A stretch of DNA of 64,000 nt. Source: Rhodospirillales bacterium (lineage in GTDB: Bacteria > Pseudomonadota > Alphaproteobacteria > Rhodospirillales > UBA2165). Made by a program: the position numbers and the translations under genes. The DNA is taken from the NCBI GenBank assembly GCA_022823235.1, contig JAJDXO010000005.1:22857-86856 (forward strand), given 5' to 3'. Position 1 is the stretch's first letter. Each line of letters begins with the position of its first letter. Below are positions 45,944 to 55,253 of the stretch, in pieces. The notes under the pieces were generated by a model. That model worked only from the letters and a program-made list of their open reading frames with translations, searched no databases and had not been told where the DNA came from.

Positions 45944-46854
45944 GGAACCGTCTTGCGGACCAGGACGTGGTTGTCGAGCACCAGGCTTCGCGACCAGATG
46001 AATTTGGCGCCGGATCCGATGAACTGGTCTTCGAAGTTGGTGTAGCTGGGCTTGCCGCGCACGCCGACGGTCTCGTTGGTGAAGACCGTGGCGGCCCGCC
46101 AGCCGCTATCGTCGAAGGCCGGGCTCATCCAGCCGGCCGGCACGTCGAAATGAACCGCGAAGCAGTCCCGGCCGCAGCGCTGCCGGCGCCAGTCGATGGC
46201 CGCGCTGTTCCTGTCCGCCAGTTTCTCGGCGGTCCGGCGGTCGGCAATCGGGGCGATGTAATAGGCCCGGGCCTTCCAGCTTTCGTCGGTGCGGGTGCCG
46301 TCGCTGAAACTGGCCGCAAGCCCGCCATCCCCGGGGTGGAAACGGCTGCCCCGGCCGGCCTCGGTTCCGAGCCCCAGATTCTCCTCCCAGTCGACCAGCC
46401 GGAAGGCGTAGGTCACCGGTCGTTTGGCTCGGAACCGGACGACCACCGAATTGAACGGGGTGAACGCGTTGGGATCGACGGCGACCAGCTTGCCGTTGAC
46501 GAACAGCTCGAAATAGTTGTCGGCGAAGATCAGGCCGCTGATCACCTCGCCGTCCGCGTCGACGTCGGTGACGGGCACCCGGTCAATGTCGACCTGGGAG
46601 ATGTTCCGCGGGGTCACGCCAGTGCAGCGATTGAACAAATCCGTCCCCCGCGGTCCGGTCATCAACGCGGTTTCCGCGGGCACCCGGATGGTCTTGCCGC
46701 CGGCCACGATCTCGCCCATGCGGACGGGCCGGCCGCCGCAGCGGCTCAGATTCTCCGTAACGGCCTTGGCGCCGCCCTGGGAAATGGTCATGGTCTCGGC
46801 GGCGGCGGGCTGGGCGGCCAGCAGGCCGAGAAAGGCCGCGGCAAGAGTTCGCAT
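45940..46854 (-). CDS. Secreted protein of unknown function (304 aa)
   Basis: Signal peptide MRTLAAAFLGLLAAQPAAAE is followed by a mixed domain with several aromatic-rich beta segments. FDDSGWRAATVFTNE resembles the jelly-roll segment of carbohydrate-binding beta-sandwich domains. Four cysteines (SRCGG, NRCTG, RCGRDC) could form disulfides. I cannot assign a family. ATG 46854 is chosen because it starts the signal peptide. It is convergent with the CorC-like gene, overlapping its end by 4 nt. Confidence 0.78.
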   Translation of the reverse strand: MRTLAAAFLGLLAAQPAAAETMTISQGGAKAVTENLSRCGGRPVRMGEIVAGGKTIRVPAETALMTGPRGTDLFNRCTGVTPRNISQVDIDRVPVTDVDADGEVISGLIFADNYFELFVNGKLVAVDPNAFTPFNSVVVRFRAKRPVTYAFRLVDWEENLGLGTEAGRGSRFHPGDGGLAASFSDGTRTDESWKARAYYIAPIADRRTAEKLADRNSAAIDWRRQRCGRDCFAVHFDVPAGWMSPAFDDSGWRAATVFTNETVGVRGKPSYTNFEDQFIGSGAKFIWSRSLVLDNHVLVRKTVP

Positions 46855-47017
46855 GGGAGTTCCTAACGCCTGATCGGTGCGGACGGTCAATGGTCTAACG
46901 CGGCAGGCACCGATGTCCGTCGGCGCGAAGCGGGCGCGCCTATTTGACGCCCCCGCGCCGGTCACCTATATGGACTACCAGATCTCAGGCGAATTCAGGC
47001 ACTTGAAAGGCTTTGCC

Positions 47018-47611
47018 ATGCCATTGTCCCAGCCCGCCGACCGCAAGCTGATCCACACCCGCCGCATCGAATGCCACGGCTTCGAGCGCGAGGACGGCCT
47101 GTGGGATATCGAAGGCCGGATCACCGACACCAAGAGCTACAGCTTCGAAAACCAGGATCGGGGACTTGTCGCGTCGGGCCTGCCGGTCCACGACATGCAC
47201 GTCCGGCTGACCCTGACGCCGGAACTGGACGTGGTCGAGGCGGAAGCGGCCACCGAAGCCTCGCCGTTCAACGTCTGCCCCGCCATCACCGGCCGGGTCG
47301 CCGAACTCAAAGGCCTCAAGGTGGCCCGCGGCTGGACCGACGCGGTCCGCAAGGTGCTGGGCAAGAAATTGGGCTGTACCCACATCACCCATCTACTGAT
47401 CGGGCCCATGGCCGCCACCGCCTACCAGACCATCATCCCCTACAAGAACCGGAACGTGGCGAAATCCGCGCCGAAGGTGAGGCCCGACGTGCTCGATACC
47501 TGCCACGCGCTGGCCAGCGACGGCGAGGTGGTGCGCGAGCGCTGGCCCCAGTTCTATACCGGCGACGGCACGGCGGACGAACTGGTCTCCGATACGGACG
47601 CGGTCTCTTAG
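47018..47611 (+). CDS. DUF2889 family protein
   Basis: 197-aa protein of the DUF2889 type: LIHTRRIECHGFEREDGLWD, then EGRITDTKSYSFENQDRG and VHDMHVRLTLTPELDVVEAE, then GWTDAVRKVLGKKLGCTHIT and LLIGPMAATAYQT. Related proteins occur next to aromatic-degradation and acyl-CoA genes, but the function is unknown. ATG 47018 matches the usual N-terminus; ATG 46970 would add 16 residues. It stands alone between a secreted protein and a repeat cluster. Confidence 0.85.
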   Translation: MPLSQPADRKLIHTRRIECHGFEREDGLWDIEGRITDTKSYSFENQDRGLVASGLPVHDMHVRLTLTPELDVVEAEAATEASPFNVCPAITGRVAELKGLKVARGWTDAVRKVLGKKLGCTHITHLLIGPMAATAYQTIIPYKNRNVAKSAPKVRPDVLDTCHALASDGEVVRERWPQFYTGDGTADELVSDTDAVS

Positions 47612-47622
47612 CGTTCCAAGGG

Positions 47623-47793
47623 CGTCATGCCCCGCCTCCGTGCGGGGCATCCAGGATTTTCATCACAGAGACGGTGAGACGGTGAGGAGCACCGCCCCCA
47701 CCCCAAATTAGCGTCATGGCCGGGCCCAGACCCGGCCATCCACGCCTCGCGGCAGGCGATACACGTGGATGCCCGGATCAAGTCCGGCTCGGT
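47623..47793. repeat. REP-like palindromic repeats (family A, two copies)
   Basis: GTCATGCCCCGCCTCCGTGC with GGGGCATCCAG (47623-47651), then GTCATGGCCGGGCCCAGACC with CGGCCATCCACG (47712-47744) and GTGGATGCCCGGATCAAGTC with CGG (47763-47785). These are hairpins with the same flanks (GTCATG ... ATCCACG) as elsewhere in the window. They separate DUF2889 from the convergent ASST-like gene. Confidence 0.8.
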
Positions 47794-47870
47794 CAATTCG
47801 GACGAATTGACCTTACATGACGAAATCATTTTGTCCCGGGGGAGAAGGGAATTCGCCTATCCGGACGCGT

Positions 47871-48926
47871 CTACCCGAGGACTTCCTTCAGCCTGGGATC
47901 GTCCCTGGCGTACTTGCGGGCGCGGAAGATGCGGTTCGAGTGTCCCATCTGCGGATCGGCGAAGTAGAAGGGCGAGATGTATTCCCACACGATCTCGCCG
48001 CCCGGCGTCACCTCGAACAGACGCCCGTGCAGACCCTCGTCGATGAACGTGTTGCCGTTGGGCAACCGCTCGGCGGCCGAAATCCGCGCCGAGAAGAATG
48101 TCGAGGTCGGATCGCCCTTGTACATCCAGACGATCTCCCGGCTGTCGGGGTCGATTTCCAGTATGCGGGAAAACTCGGGCCGGGTCTGTTCCGAACCGTT
48201 GGCGAAGATCAGGATATTGCCGTTGTCCAGCCGATGGGGATCGTGCTGCCCGCCCCACGTCCAATCCTGCATTTCCCAGTCGATGCCGCCGGTTTCGCGG
48301 TTCACCAGGATGACCAGACTCAACGACCGGAAGCTGACCAGGATGTTGCCGTCGGCCTGCACATGACACGCGTTGGCATGGGCGAATTCGTGGCGGTTGT
48401 GATTGTCCCTCAGGGGATACTTGTCGTAGGGGAAGTGATCCTGCATCCGCCATTCCCAGACCTGGTTGCCGTCCCGGTCCACCTCGCGGAGGACGTCCTC
48501 GTAGACGCCGCCGTCATCGTGATCGCTGTCCGGCAATCCGCCCTTCACCCGCTTGGCGTCCTCGGTCGGGGTCAGTTCCCACGCCAGATACAGCACGTTG
48601 CCCGATGCCGTCGGATTGAAGTCGTGATGCTGAAAGGGGTCGGTAAATTCCCAGACGATGGAGGAATCCCTGTCCAGCTCCAGAATACGCCCGCCCCTCG
48701 CCGAGAGTTTCGGACTGTCCTGGGTCTGGCAGGTGACCAGGATATTTCCGTTGTCGAGAAACTGGGCGTAATTGCCGAGTTTGCCCGGCAGTTGCCATTG
48801 GTGAACGATGGCGCCGGTTTCGTCGAGCAGGTAGCTGTTCCGGCCGTTGGCCGGTGAAAACAGCACGTAGCCCGGCAAGGCATCGCCCTTCCTGTATTCC
48901 GTAACCCCGTGCGCCAATGGCCTCAT
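47871..48926 (-). CDS. Arylsulfotransferase (ASST)-like beta-propeller protein
   Basis: 351-aa protein of the PF05935/PF14269 ASST type. It has repeated segments with the pattern NGNILVTCQT, DGNILVSFRS, NGNILIFANG and NGNTFIDEG, each followed by a Trp-containing strand (IVWEFTDPF, VWEWRMQD, IVWMYKGD, IVWEYISPF), which gives a six-bladed propeller. HHDFNPTASGN and HNRHEFAHANAC supply histidines as in the ASST catalytic site. It has no signal peptide, unlike periplasmic ASST of enterobacteria. It transfers or cleaves aryl sulfates if catalytic; this is not certain. Confidence 0.82.
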   Translation of the reverse strand: MRPLAHGVTEYRKGDALPGYVLFSPANGRNSYLLDETGAIVHQWQLPGKLGNYAQFLDNGNILVTCQTQDSPKLSARGGRILELDRDSSIVWEFTDPFQHHDFNPTASGNVLYLAWELTPTEDAKRVKGGLPDSDHDDGGVYEDVLREVDRDGNQVWEWRMQDHFPYDKYPLRDNHNRHEFAHANACHVQADGNILVSFRSLSLVILVNRETGGIDWEMQDWTWGGQHDPHRLDNGNILIFANGSEQTRPEFSRILEIDPDSREIVWMYKGDPTSTFFSARISAAERLPNGNTFIDEGLHGRLFEVTPGGEIVWEYISPFYFADPQMGHSNRIFRARKYARDDPRLKEVLG

Positions 48927-49227
48927 GATCGTCCTCCCTGATCGTCGCCTGATCGCTGTTCGCGCCGAGACCTAAGCACCGGACCCCGCGAACCTCAAGA
49001 CAGATTGTCCCCCTCACCCGCGCCTACAAGCCGTCATCACTCGAAATCGTCCCCTCTCCCCTGGCGGGAGAGGGATGCGCAGGCTTGGCGGGCGGCAGCC
49101 CGGCTTAGCCGAAGCTGGGTGAGGGGGAAGCCGTCAAATAGCTGCACACATTAGTCACCCCCACCCCAACCCTCCCCCGTCAAGGGGGAGGGAGCAATAA
49201 AGGCGCGCCGTTACCCGCCGCCGCTCC
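48927..49227. repeat. 300-bp gene-free gap filled by family B repeats
   Basis: Contains CTCTCCCCTGGCGGGAGAGG followed by GATGCGCAGGCTTGGCGGGC and TTAGCCGAAGCTGGGTGAGG (49051-49128), and CACCCCAACCCTCCCCCGTC with AAGGGGGAGG (to 49192). The same two modules recur at 55.2, 61.8, 63.1-63.2 and 63.9 kb. No gene is seen. Confidence 0.8.
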
Positions 49228-49509
49228 TCACTCCCCCGGCGCCTCGTCGGGTGACCGGGCGGTGACGCTCAGCGCGTGCACCGGGCCGGCGAGTTCTTCC
49301 CTGAGGACTTCGTAGACCGCGCGCTGCCGGGCGACCCTGTTCTGCCCCTCGAACCCGTCCGCGACGATGGTCACCTTGAAATGGCTTTCCCCGTCGCCGC
49401 CCGGATTGCCGGCGTGGCCGGCGTGCAGATGGGATTCGTCGACGATCTCCAGCGCGCGCGGCTCGAACGCGGCTTCGAGTTTCGACCGGATGGCGTCGGC
49501 GACGGACAT
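49228..49509 (-). CDS. BolA-family protein
   Basis: 93-aa protein with the BolA fold: KLEAAFEPRALEIVDESHLH, AGHAGNPGGDGESHFKVTIV, then FEGQNRVARQRAVYEVLREE. The His in GESHFKV and the variable loop with HAGHAG are features of BolA proteins, which bind [2Fe-2S] clusters with monothiol glutaredoxins and help in iron-sulfur handling. ATG 49509 gives a standard-length protein. It is divergent from the DnaJ-type gene, a pairing that recurs in alphaproteobacteria beside cobS/cobT. Confidence 0.92.
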   Translation of the reverse strand: MSVADAIRSKLEAAFEPRALEIVDESHLHAGHAGNPGGDGESHFKVTIVADGFEGQNRVARQRAVYEVLREELAGPVHALSVTARSPDEAPGE

Positions 49510-49660
49510 GGCGCTTATGTCGCAGATGCCGCGGCCGGGAGCAAGCCGGACATTCCAGGCCCGCGCGAAACGGCGCCCCGGCCTTGATCGGTTGGAATTC
49601 AAATACCATAGTGCCCGAAGGGAAAGCAGGAGTGCCCGGAGGGAATACAAGAGAGCCCGC

Positions 49661-50272
49661 ATGACGGCGCGACGCACCAAATACCAAGGCGACCCGGAGG
49701 CGGCGGCGGTTCACGCCTGCGCCTGGCCGGGCTGCGGCGCGCCCGCCGGATACAAGGCGCCGCGGTCGAAGGAGGAGCTCCGGGACTATGTCTGGTTCTG
49801 CCTCGACCACGTCCGCGAATACAACAAGTCGTGGAATTTCTACGAGGGCATGGACGATGCCGAGGTCGAAGCGGCGGTGCGCTCGGACACCACCTGGAAC
49901 CGCCCGAGCTGGCCCCTCGGGGACAACGGGCGCGAAATTCCGGGGGATGGGACGGGGCCTGAGAAAAACGGTTACAAACCGGGCGATTTTGCTAATATGC
50001 GCGACCCTTTCGGCCTGTTTGACGATCAGGCTGTCAACTGGTCACCGTCCATCGAGGTGGTTAACGGCCGGGTACTGACCGAGCCCGAGCGAAGAGCCGT
50101 TCGCGTGCTGGGCCTCGATTTCCCGCTTGAAGAGCGGGTTGTGAAGGCCCGTTACAAGGAACTGGTCAAGCGTTACCACCCCGATGCCAACGGCGGCGAC
50201 AGAGGCGCGGAAGAGAAGTTTAAACAGATTACCGGGGCCTATGAGACAGTCCTCACCTGTCTCACCGGATAA
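49661..50272 (+). CDS. DnaJ-domain protein
   Basis: 203-aa protein. The N-terminal half has a small Cys-rich region ([19 protein letters not shown] and [20 protein letters not shown]), and the C-terminal 65 residues are a J domain ([20 protein letters not shown], then [20 protein letters not shown]) with the HPD motif. It is a co-chaperone for a DnaK. The start is ATG 49661. It precedes cobS by 25 nt and is probably co-transcribed with cobS and cobT. Confidence 0.92.
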   Translation: MTARRTKYQGDPEAAAVHACAWPGCGAPAGYKAPRSKEELRDYVWFCLDHVREYNKSWNFYEGMDDAEVEAAVRSDTTWNRPSWPLGDNGREIPGDGTGPEKNGYKPGDFANMRDPFGLFDDQAVNWSPSIEVVNGRVLTEPERRAVRVLGLDFPLEERVVKARYKELVKRYHPDANGGDRGAEEKFKQITGAYETVLTCLTG

Positions 50273-50297
50273 CGCCCCGAGGAAACCGGAAAGAACA

Positions 50298-51293
50298 ATG
50301 GCAACGACTCACGACCACGCCGATTTTCCCCTGGCCGAACCGGATATCAAGGTCTCGGTCAATCAGGTGTTCGGCCTCGAAAGCGACATGGAAGTCCCCG
50401 CCTTCTCGGAAGACTGCGAGTATGTGCCCACCCTCGACGAGGCCTACCGCTTCGACAAGGAAACCACCCTCGCCATCCTCGCCGGCCTGGCCCACAACCG
50501 CCGGGTCATGATCCAGGGCTATCACGGGACCGGCAAGTCGACCCATATCGAGCAGGTCGCGGCGCGGCTCAACTGGCCGTGCGTGCGGGTGAACCTGGAC
50601 AGCCATATCAGCCGGATCGACCTCGTCGGCAAGGACGCCATCGTCCTCAAGGACGGCCAGCAGGTGACCGAGTTCAAGGAAGGCATCCTGCCCTGGAGCC
50701 TGCAGAACCCGGTGGCGCTGGTGTTCGACGAATACGACGCGGGCCGCCCGGATGTGATGTTCGTCATCCAGCGGGTGCTCGAGGTGGAAGGCAAGCTGAC
50801 GCTGCTGGATCAGTCCGCGGTGATCAAGCCCCACCCCTATTTCCGCCTGTTCTCGACCGCCAACACGGTGGGCCTCGGCGATACCACGGGGCTCTATCAC
50901 GGCACCCAGCAGATCAACCAGGGCCAGATGGACCGCTGGAACATCGTCACCACGCTCAACTACCTGGAGCACGACGCCGAGACCGAGATCGTGCTCGCCA
51001 AGGTGCCGGCCTATTCCTCCAAGGAAGGCCGGGACACGGTGAGCAGGATGGTGGAGCTCGCCGATCTCACCCGGACGGGGTTCGTCAACGGCGATATTTC
51101 GACCGTCATGTCGCCCCGGACGGTGATCATCTGGGGCGAGAACGCGCAAATCTTCGGCGATCTCGGCTTCGCCTTCCGGCTCACCTTCCTCAACAAGTGC
51201 GACGAGATCGAGCGGCCGGTGATCGCCGAATATTACCAGCGCTGTTTCGGCGAGGAGCTGCCGGAAAGCGCCGCCAACGTCACCATGTCGTGA
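50298..51293 (+). CDS. cobS: Aerobic cobaltochelatase subunit CobS
   Basis: 331-aa AAA+ ATPase that drives cobalt insertion into hydrogenobyrinate a,c-diamide in aerobic cobalamin synthesis, with CobT and CobN. The N-terminal [20 protein letters not shown] is characteristic. Walker A is [13 protein letters not shown], Walker [10 protein letters not shown], and sensor 1 [14 protein letters not shown]. The usual length is about 330 aa. cobT follows 25 nt later. CobN is not in the window. Confidence 0.97.
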   Translation: MATTHDHADFPLAEPDIKVSVNQVFGLESDMEVPAFSEDCEYVPTLDEAYRFDKETTLAILAGLAHNRRVMIQGYHGTGKSTHIEQVAARLNWPCVRVNLDSHISRIDLVGKDAIVLKDGQQVTEFKEGILPWSLQNPVALVFDEYDAGRPDVMFVIQRVLEVEGKLTLLDQSAVIKPHPYFRLFSTANTVGLGDTTGLYHGTQQINQGQMDRWNIVTTLNYLEHDAETEIVLAKVPAYSSKEGRDTVSRMVELADLTRTGFVNGDISTVMSPRTVIIWGENAQIFGDLGFAFRLTFLNKCDEIERPVIAEYYQRCFGEELPESAANVTMS

Positions 51294-51318
51294 GGCCGCG
51301 GGTCAGCGGGTAAATCGA

Positions 51319-53178
51319 ATGGCGGTGGATCCAGAAGGCCAGGATCTGATCAAGCGGGTCACCGAAGCGGCCCTGAAGGCGGTCTCCAGCCGGGACGACG
51401 TCAACGTCTCGTTCGCGCCGGGCGCCCACGGCCTGACCATCGGGCCGGACGGCGGCAATGCCCGCCTGCCGGCGCCGGCCCGTCAGTTCAGCCACGAGGA
51501 TTTATGCGCGCTCCGCGGCGAGGCGGACGCGGCGGCGCTGCGCCTGCGCTATCACGACGAGGCGCTCTACCGTAAACAGGCGCCTTCGACCCTCGGCGGC
51601 GCGGCCGTGTTCGACAGCGCCGAGCAGGCGCGGGTCGAAGCGCTCGGCTGCCGCAACATGACCGGGGTCGCCCGGAACATCCGCGAATACCGGGACGCCG
51701 ATTGCCGCCAGAAGGGCTATCACCAGGTGGTCGACAAGGACATTGCGCAGCTCGCCGACGCGGTCGGGCTTCTGGTCCGCGAAAAAGTCACCGGCGAACC
51801 GACGCCCGCCTCCGGCCAGCCGCTGATGGAGCAGTGGCGGGACTGGGTCGAGGACAAGATCGGCGCCGAGCTTCGCGAATTGCCCCGATGCGTTCATGAC
51901 CAGGAGCAATTCGGCCAGAACCTCCGCGATATCCTGGAGATTCTCGATCTGGCGCCCGAATCGGATGCGGATTCCGAGAGCCAGGACAACACCTCCGACG
52001 AACAGGATCAGGATGCCCAGGACCAGGACGAGCAGGACAACGCCGATTCCCAGTCCGACGACGGCGCCGAAGATTCCGATTCCATGGAGATGGACGCGGA
52101 TTCCATGGAATCCGATTCCGACGAGGACATGGAAACCCTGATGGATCCCTCCGAGCTCGAGGAGGACCCGAACGTCAGCATGCGGGGCCGGCCCATGCGG
52201 CCCGAATTCTCCGAAGACGCCCTGCCGGCCTATACGGCGTTCGCCACCGAGTTCGACGAAGTGACCCCGGCGGAAGCCCTGTGCGAGCCCGAGGAACTGG
52301 GGCGGCTCCGGGGCCAGCTCGACCAGCAGCTGGTGCACATGCAGGGCGTGGTGGCGCGGCTCGCCAACCGCCTGCAGCGCCGCCTGATGGCTCAGCAGCA
52401 GCGCTGGTGGGAATTCGATCTCGACGAGGGCCTGCTGGATGCCAGCCGGCTTCACCGGGTGATCGTCGACCCCCGCCACGCGCTTTCCTACAAGGTCGAG
52501 AAGGAGGCCGACTTCCGGGATACGGTGGTCACCCTGCTGATCGACAATTCGGGCTCCATGCGCGGCCGCCCCATTTCGGTGGCCGCCATGAGCGCCGATA
52601 TCATCGCCCGGACGCTGGAGCGCTGTGCGGTGAAGGTCGAGGTCCTGGGCTTTACCACCCGCGCCTGGAAGGGCGGCCAGGCGCGCGAGAAGTGGGTCGC
52701 CGAGGGCAAGCCGGCGGCGCCCGGCCGGCTGAACGATCTCCGGCACATCATCTACAAGGCGGCGGACGCGCCGTGGCGGCGGGCCCGGCGCAATCTCGGC
52801 CTGATGCTGCGCGAAGGTCTGCTGAAGGAGAATATCGACGGCGAGGCCCTGCTTTGGGCCCACAACCGGCTGATTTTCCGGGCCGAGCAGCGGCGCATCC
52901 TGATGGTGATCTCCGATGGCGCGCCCGTCGACGACGCCACCCTCTCGGTCAATCCGGGCAATTATCTGGAGAGGCATCTTCGGACGGTGATCGATTACAT
53001 CGAACGCCGCTCACCGGTGGAGCTTACCGCCATCGGCATCGGCCATGACGTCACCCGCTACTACCGCCGCGCGGTGACGATCAACGACGCCGAGGAATTG
53101 GGCGGCACCATGATGCAGAACTTGGCCGAACTGTTCGAGGAGGAGACCTCGGCGCCCCGGCGCGCGCTGGTGCATTAG
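51319..53178 (+). CDS. cobT: Aerobic cobaltochelatase subunit CobT
   Basis: 619-aa partner of CobS. The N-terminal region ([18 protein letters not shown]) is followed by a strongly acidic low-complexity stretch (about residues 215-285, [19 protein letters not shown]) and a C-terminal von Willebrand A domain with the MIDAS motif [20 protein letters not shown] and later [13 protein letters not shown]. The VWA domain binds the metal-chelatase complex in the manner of BchD. The acidic region is a family feature. It ends the DnaJ-cobS-cobT operon. Confidence 0.96.
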   Translation: MAVDPEGQDLIKRVTEAALKAVSSRDDVNVSFAPGAHGLTIGPDGGNARLPAPARQFSHEDLCALRGEADAAALRLRYHDEALYRKQAPSTLGGAAVFDSAEQARVEALGCRNMTGVARNIREYRDADCRQKGYHQVVDKDIAQLADAVGLLVREKVTGEPTPASGQPLMEQWRDWVEDKIGAELRELPRCVHDQEQFGQNLRDILEILDLAPESDADSESQDNTSDEQDQDAQDQDEQDNADSQSDDGAEDSDSMEMDADSMESDSDEDMETLMDPSELEEDPNVSMRGRPMRPEFSEDALPAYTAFATEFDEVTPAEALCEPEELGRLRGQLDQQLVHMQGVVARLANRLQRRLMAQQQRWWEFDLDEGLLDASRLHRVIVDPRHALSYKVEKEADFRDTVVTLLIDNSGSMRGRPISVAAMSADIIARTLERCAVKVEVLGFTTRAWKGGQAREKWVAEGKPAAPGRLNDLRHIIYKAADAPWRRARRNLGLMLREGLLKENIDGEALLWAHNRLIFRAEQRRILMVISDGAPVDDATLSVNPGNYLERHLRTVIDYIERRSPVELTAIGIGHDVTRYYRRAVTINDAEELGGTMMQNLAELFEEETSAPRRALVH

Positions 53179-53460
53179 GCTCCGACCCGACGACTCCCTC
53201 TCCTCACTTACCCGTAAGCCGTCATCACCATGTCGAACCCGTTTGGAAATGTGGATACCCCGCATAAAGCGGGGTATGACGGATTAGGGGGCTCCAACAA
53301 CACCCGTCATGCCCCGACTTGTTCGGGGCATCCACGTGGATGGCCGGCCTACGCCGTCCGAAAGTCGGCTTCGGCCGACTGAAGGCCGGGTCCTTGCCCG
53401 GCCATGACGAATTGATTTTAAGGCTCTCCCTCACTGAGGGAGAGGGCCGGGGCGGGGGCG
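53179..53460. repeat. Cluster of REP-like repeats between cobT and rpmB
   Basis: GATACCCCGCATAAAGCGGG with GTATGACGG (53255-53283), GTCATGCCCCGACTTGTTCG with GGGCATCCACGTGG (53304-53340), and AGTCGGCTTCGGCCGACT followed by GGCCGGGTCCTTGCCCGGCC ATGACG (53363-53409) are stacked hairpins of family A. GAGGGAGAGGGCC of family B follows. The genes on both sides end here. Confidence 0.8.
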
Positions 53461-53464
53461 CAAA

Positions 53465-53490
53465 CAAAAAGGCCCGCGTTCGAGCGGGCC
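53465..53490 (-). terminator. Rho-independent terminator of rpmB
   Basis: On the minus strand GGCCCGC-TCGAAC-GCGGGCC is followed by TTTTTGTTT, 28 nt after the rpmB stop. Confidence 0.9.
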
Positions 53491-53517
53491 TTTGGCGACA
53501 TTGCGAATAACCGGCGC

Positions 53518-53808
53518 TTAGGCGGCGGCCCGGTCCTGGGCCTTCTTCAGCCGGCGCTTGAGCTTGCGGCCCTCGGGGGCCAGCTTGGCGGCCGGCGTCC
53601 CGGCAAGAAACGCATCGAGGCCGCCCTTGGCGACGATGGTGCGCAGCGCCGAGGTCGAAATCTTCAGCGACACCGGACCCAGCACGTCCGAATGGACTGT
53701 GGTCTTCTGGACGTTGGGCAGAAACCGCCGGCGCGTCTTGTTGTGCGCGTGGCTCACATTGTTGCCGCTCTGGACGCCCTTGCCGGTCAGTTCACATCGG
53801 CGCGCCAT
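53518..53808 (-). CDS. rpmB: 50S ribosomal protein L28
   Basis: 96-aa ribosomal protein. MARRCELTGKGVQSGNNVSH followed by KTRRRFLPNVQK is the diagnostic L28 N-terminus, with Lys/Arg-rich helices at the C-terminus (KLKRRLKKAQDRAAA). ATG 53808 has GAGGAGAAG upstream; the longer start at 53847 is rejected. It stands alone with its own terminator. Confidence 0.97.
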   Translation of the reverse strand: MARRCELTGKGVQSGNNVSHAHNKTRRRFLPNVQKTTVHSDVLGPVSLKISTSALRTIVAKGGLDAFLAGTPAAKLAPEGRKLKRRLKKAQDRAAA

Positions 53809-53914
53809 CGTCTTCTCCTCGTCATCCCGCCCGGGCGGCGGGGTCAAAACCAGCGGCGGACGCCCGTAGCGCCCGCGAGGCCGGTGTTTTAAGGCTCGAA
53901 ACGCCCATGGTCAA

Positions 53915-53953
53915 GCCCGCGATCAGGCCCGCGATCAGGCCCGTGATCGGCCC
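53915..53953. repeat. Short tandem repeat of a 12-bp unit
   Basis: CCCGCGATCAGG, CCCGCGATCAGG, CCCGTGATCGGC: three units upstream of the third selenoprotein gene. It could be a promoter-proximal repeat or only polymerase slippage. No function is assigned. Confidence 0.55.
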
Positions 53954-54001
53954 GAGGACATCCTCGAGGTTTGACTCGCCGCGGGAGACGCCCAAAATGG
54001 A

Positions 54002-55132
54002 ATGGAGACCGAAAATGTCCGGGACACACACCAAATGAGTTTCTACGCGGATTCGGACTATCCCGTCCGGCAAGACCTCGCCGATATCCACGAAGCGCAA
54101 ATGAGCCAGCTGTCCGAGCCGGGCACCTGGGGAAACAGCGCCCAACGGATCGCCATCGCGGCGGAGGCCAGGCGCGCCGCTTATGACGCCGGACAATTGG
54201 AAGCACCGGACGGAGGCGACCCCGAGCCGGAGGTCCCGCTGCCCGGCGTCGCCAAGGGGGTCGTTCGAAAACTCGCGGTCTCGCCAAGGGATTTTCTCGA
54301 GGACTCGTACCGGGAAGCCCGCGACGGAGGATTGAGCGACGAGGAATATGTGGAGATCGTCGGAATCGTCTCCCGGATGGTTGATCTGGACGTATTCGCC
54401 CGGGGCATCGGCGTGCCTCTGAGGCCGCTTCCGAGCCCCGGCCCGGGCGAGCCCAGCCGCGTCCGGCTCGAGACCGCGAAGCAGGAGTTGGCGTTCGTCC
54501 CGACCATTCCCAATCCGCCGGAGGGCGGCGCCGAAGCGGCGGAGCTGTATGGCGGGCATCCGATGCCCTACATCATGCGCGCCGTGAGCCTGGTGCCGGA
54601 CGAGTGTCGGCGTCACGTGGAACTGGAGCAGGTCCAGTACCTGCCGCTGCCGAATATTCGAATCCCCGACTATCAGCATCATGAGGGCTTCAGCCGCTCG
54701 CAGGTGGAGATCGTCGCGGGGCGGGTATCGGCGCTCAACGAGTGCTTCTACTGAACGGCCGGCCATGCCAGGTTCCTCCGTGAGAGTGGACGCGCTACCG
54801 GAATCGAGATCAATCTGCACGCGCTGGTGCAGCCGGACCGGGACGTGGGCGTCCCGGGCGGCGCGGAACTGCTTGCTTTCTCCGATGCCGTCGTCGGCAA
54901 TGACCGGGCGGCCCTCGATGAAGCGCGCCGGGCGGTGGCGGCGGCCATCGGGCCGCAGGCCGTTCCCGCGGCCTCGGCGATTGCCGCCAACTTCTCCAAG
55001 AACGACCGCGTCGCCAACGGCTGCGGCATTCCCGTCGATGAGATGGCCCTCAAGAGGACCGAGGAAATTCGGGAGCAGCTGGGCCTGAATGATTACCGCT
55101 CGGCGCGGAATACCTTCCGGCACTACGCCTAG
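54002..55132 (+). CDS. Predicted selenoprotein: double CMD/AhpD-like protein with CxxU-x3-H motif
   Basis: The track gives a 250-aa ORF ending in TGA (54752-54754) and a separate downstream ORF in the same frame. Joined through the TGA, the protein has 376 aa with Sec251 in NECFYUTAGHARFLRES, an exact CxxC-x3-H alkylhydroperoxidase motif with the second Cys replaced. The preceding GFSRSQVEIVAGRVSALNEC is the usual lead-in helix and the C-terminal half keeps coding character up to TAG 55130-55132. The N-terminal half (EPGTWGNSAQRIAIAAEARRAA) looks like a second CMD-related domain without the redox pair. ATG 54002 has GGGAGACG upstream; ATG 54035 is an alternative. Confidence 0.85.
54767..54791 (+). 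promoter_or_regulatory. Possible SECIS stem-loop of the third selenoprotein gene
   Basis: After the UGA, CCA (14-16 nt) may pair with UGG (33-35), then C-CUC with GAG-A-G around a CGU loop with G at 26 nt. The stem is bulged and weaker than the two at 7.5 and 8.2 kb, but spacing and loop G fall within the bacterial SECIS range. Treat as tentative. Confidence 0.4.
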
Positions 55133-55153
55133 GGTCCCGACCCGATCAGGGGA

Positions 55154-55230
55154 TTCCCCCTCACCCAGCTTCGGCTATAGCTCGCTCCGCTCGCCAAGCC
55201 TTCGCATCCCTCTCCCTCTAGGGGAGAGGG
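55154..55230. repeat. Family B repeat, inverted copy
   Basis: CCCCTCACCCAGCTTCGGCT ... CTCGCCAAGCCTTCGCATCC followed by CTCTCCCTCTAGGGGAGAGG. It is the reverse complement of the module at 49051-49128 and lies between the convergent selenoprotein and membrane-protein genes. Confidence 0.85.
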
Positions 55231-55253
55231 AACGCACGGCAAGCGCCGACGAT

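Noticed and set aside
53822-55123. 433-aa minus-strand ORF over the third selenoprotein gene
   Set aside because: The plus-strand frame contains the CMD motif, a good start and continuing homology. The minus frame is Arg/Gly/Asp-rich noise.
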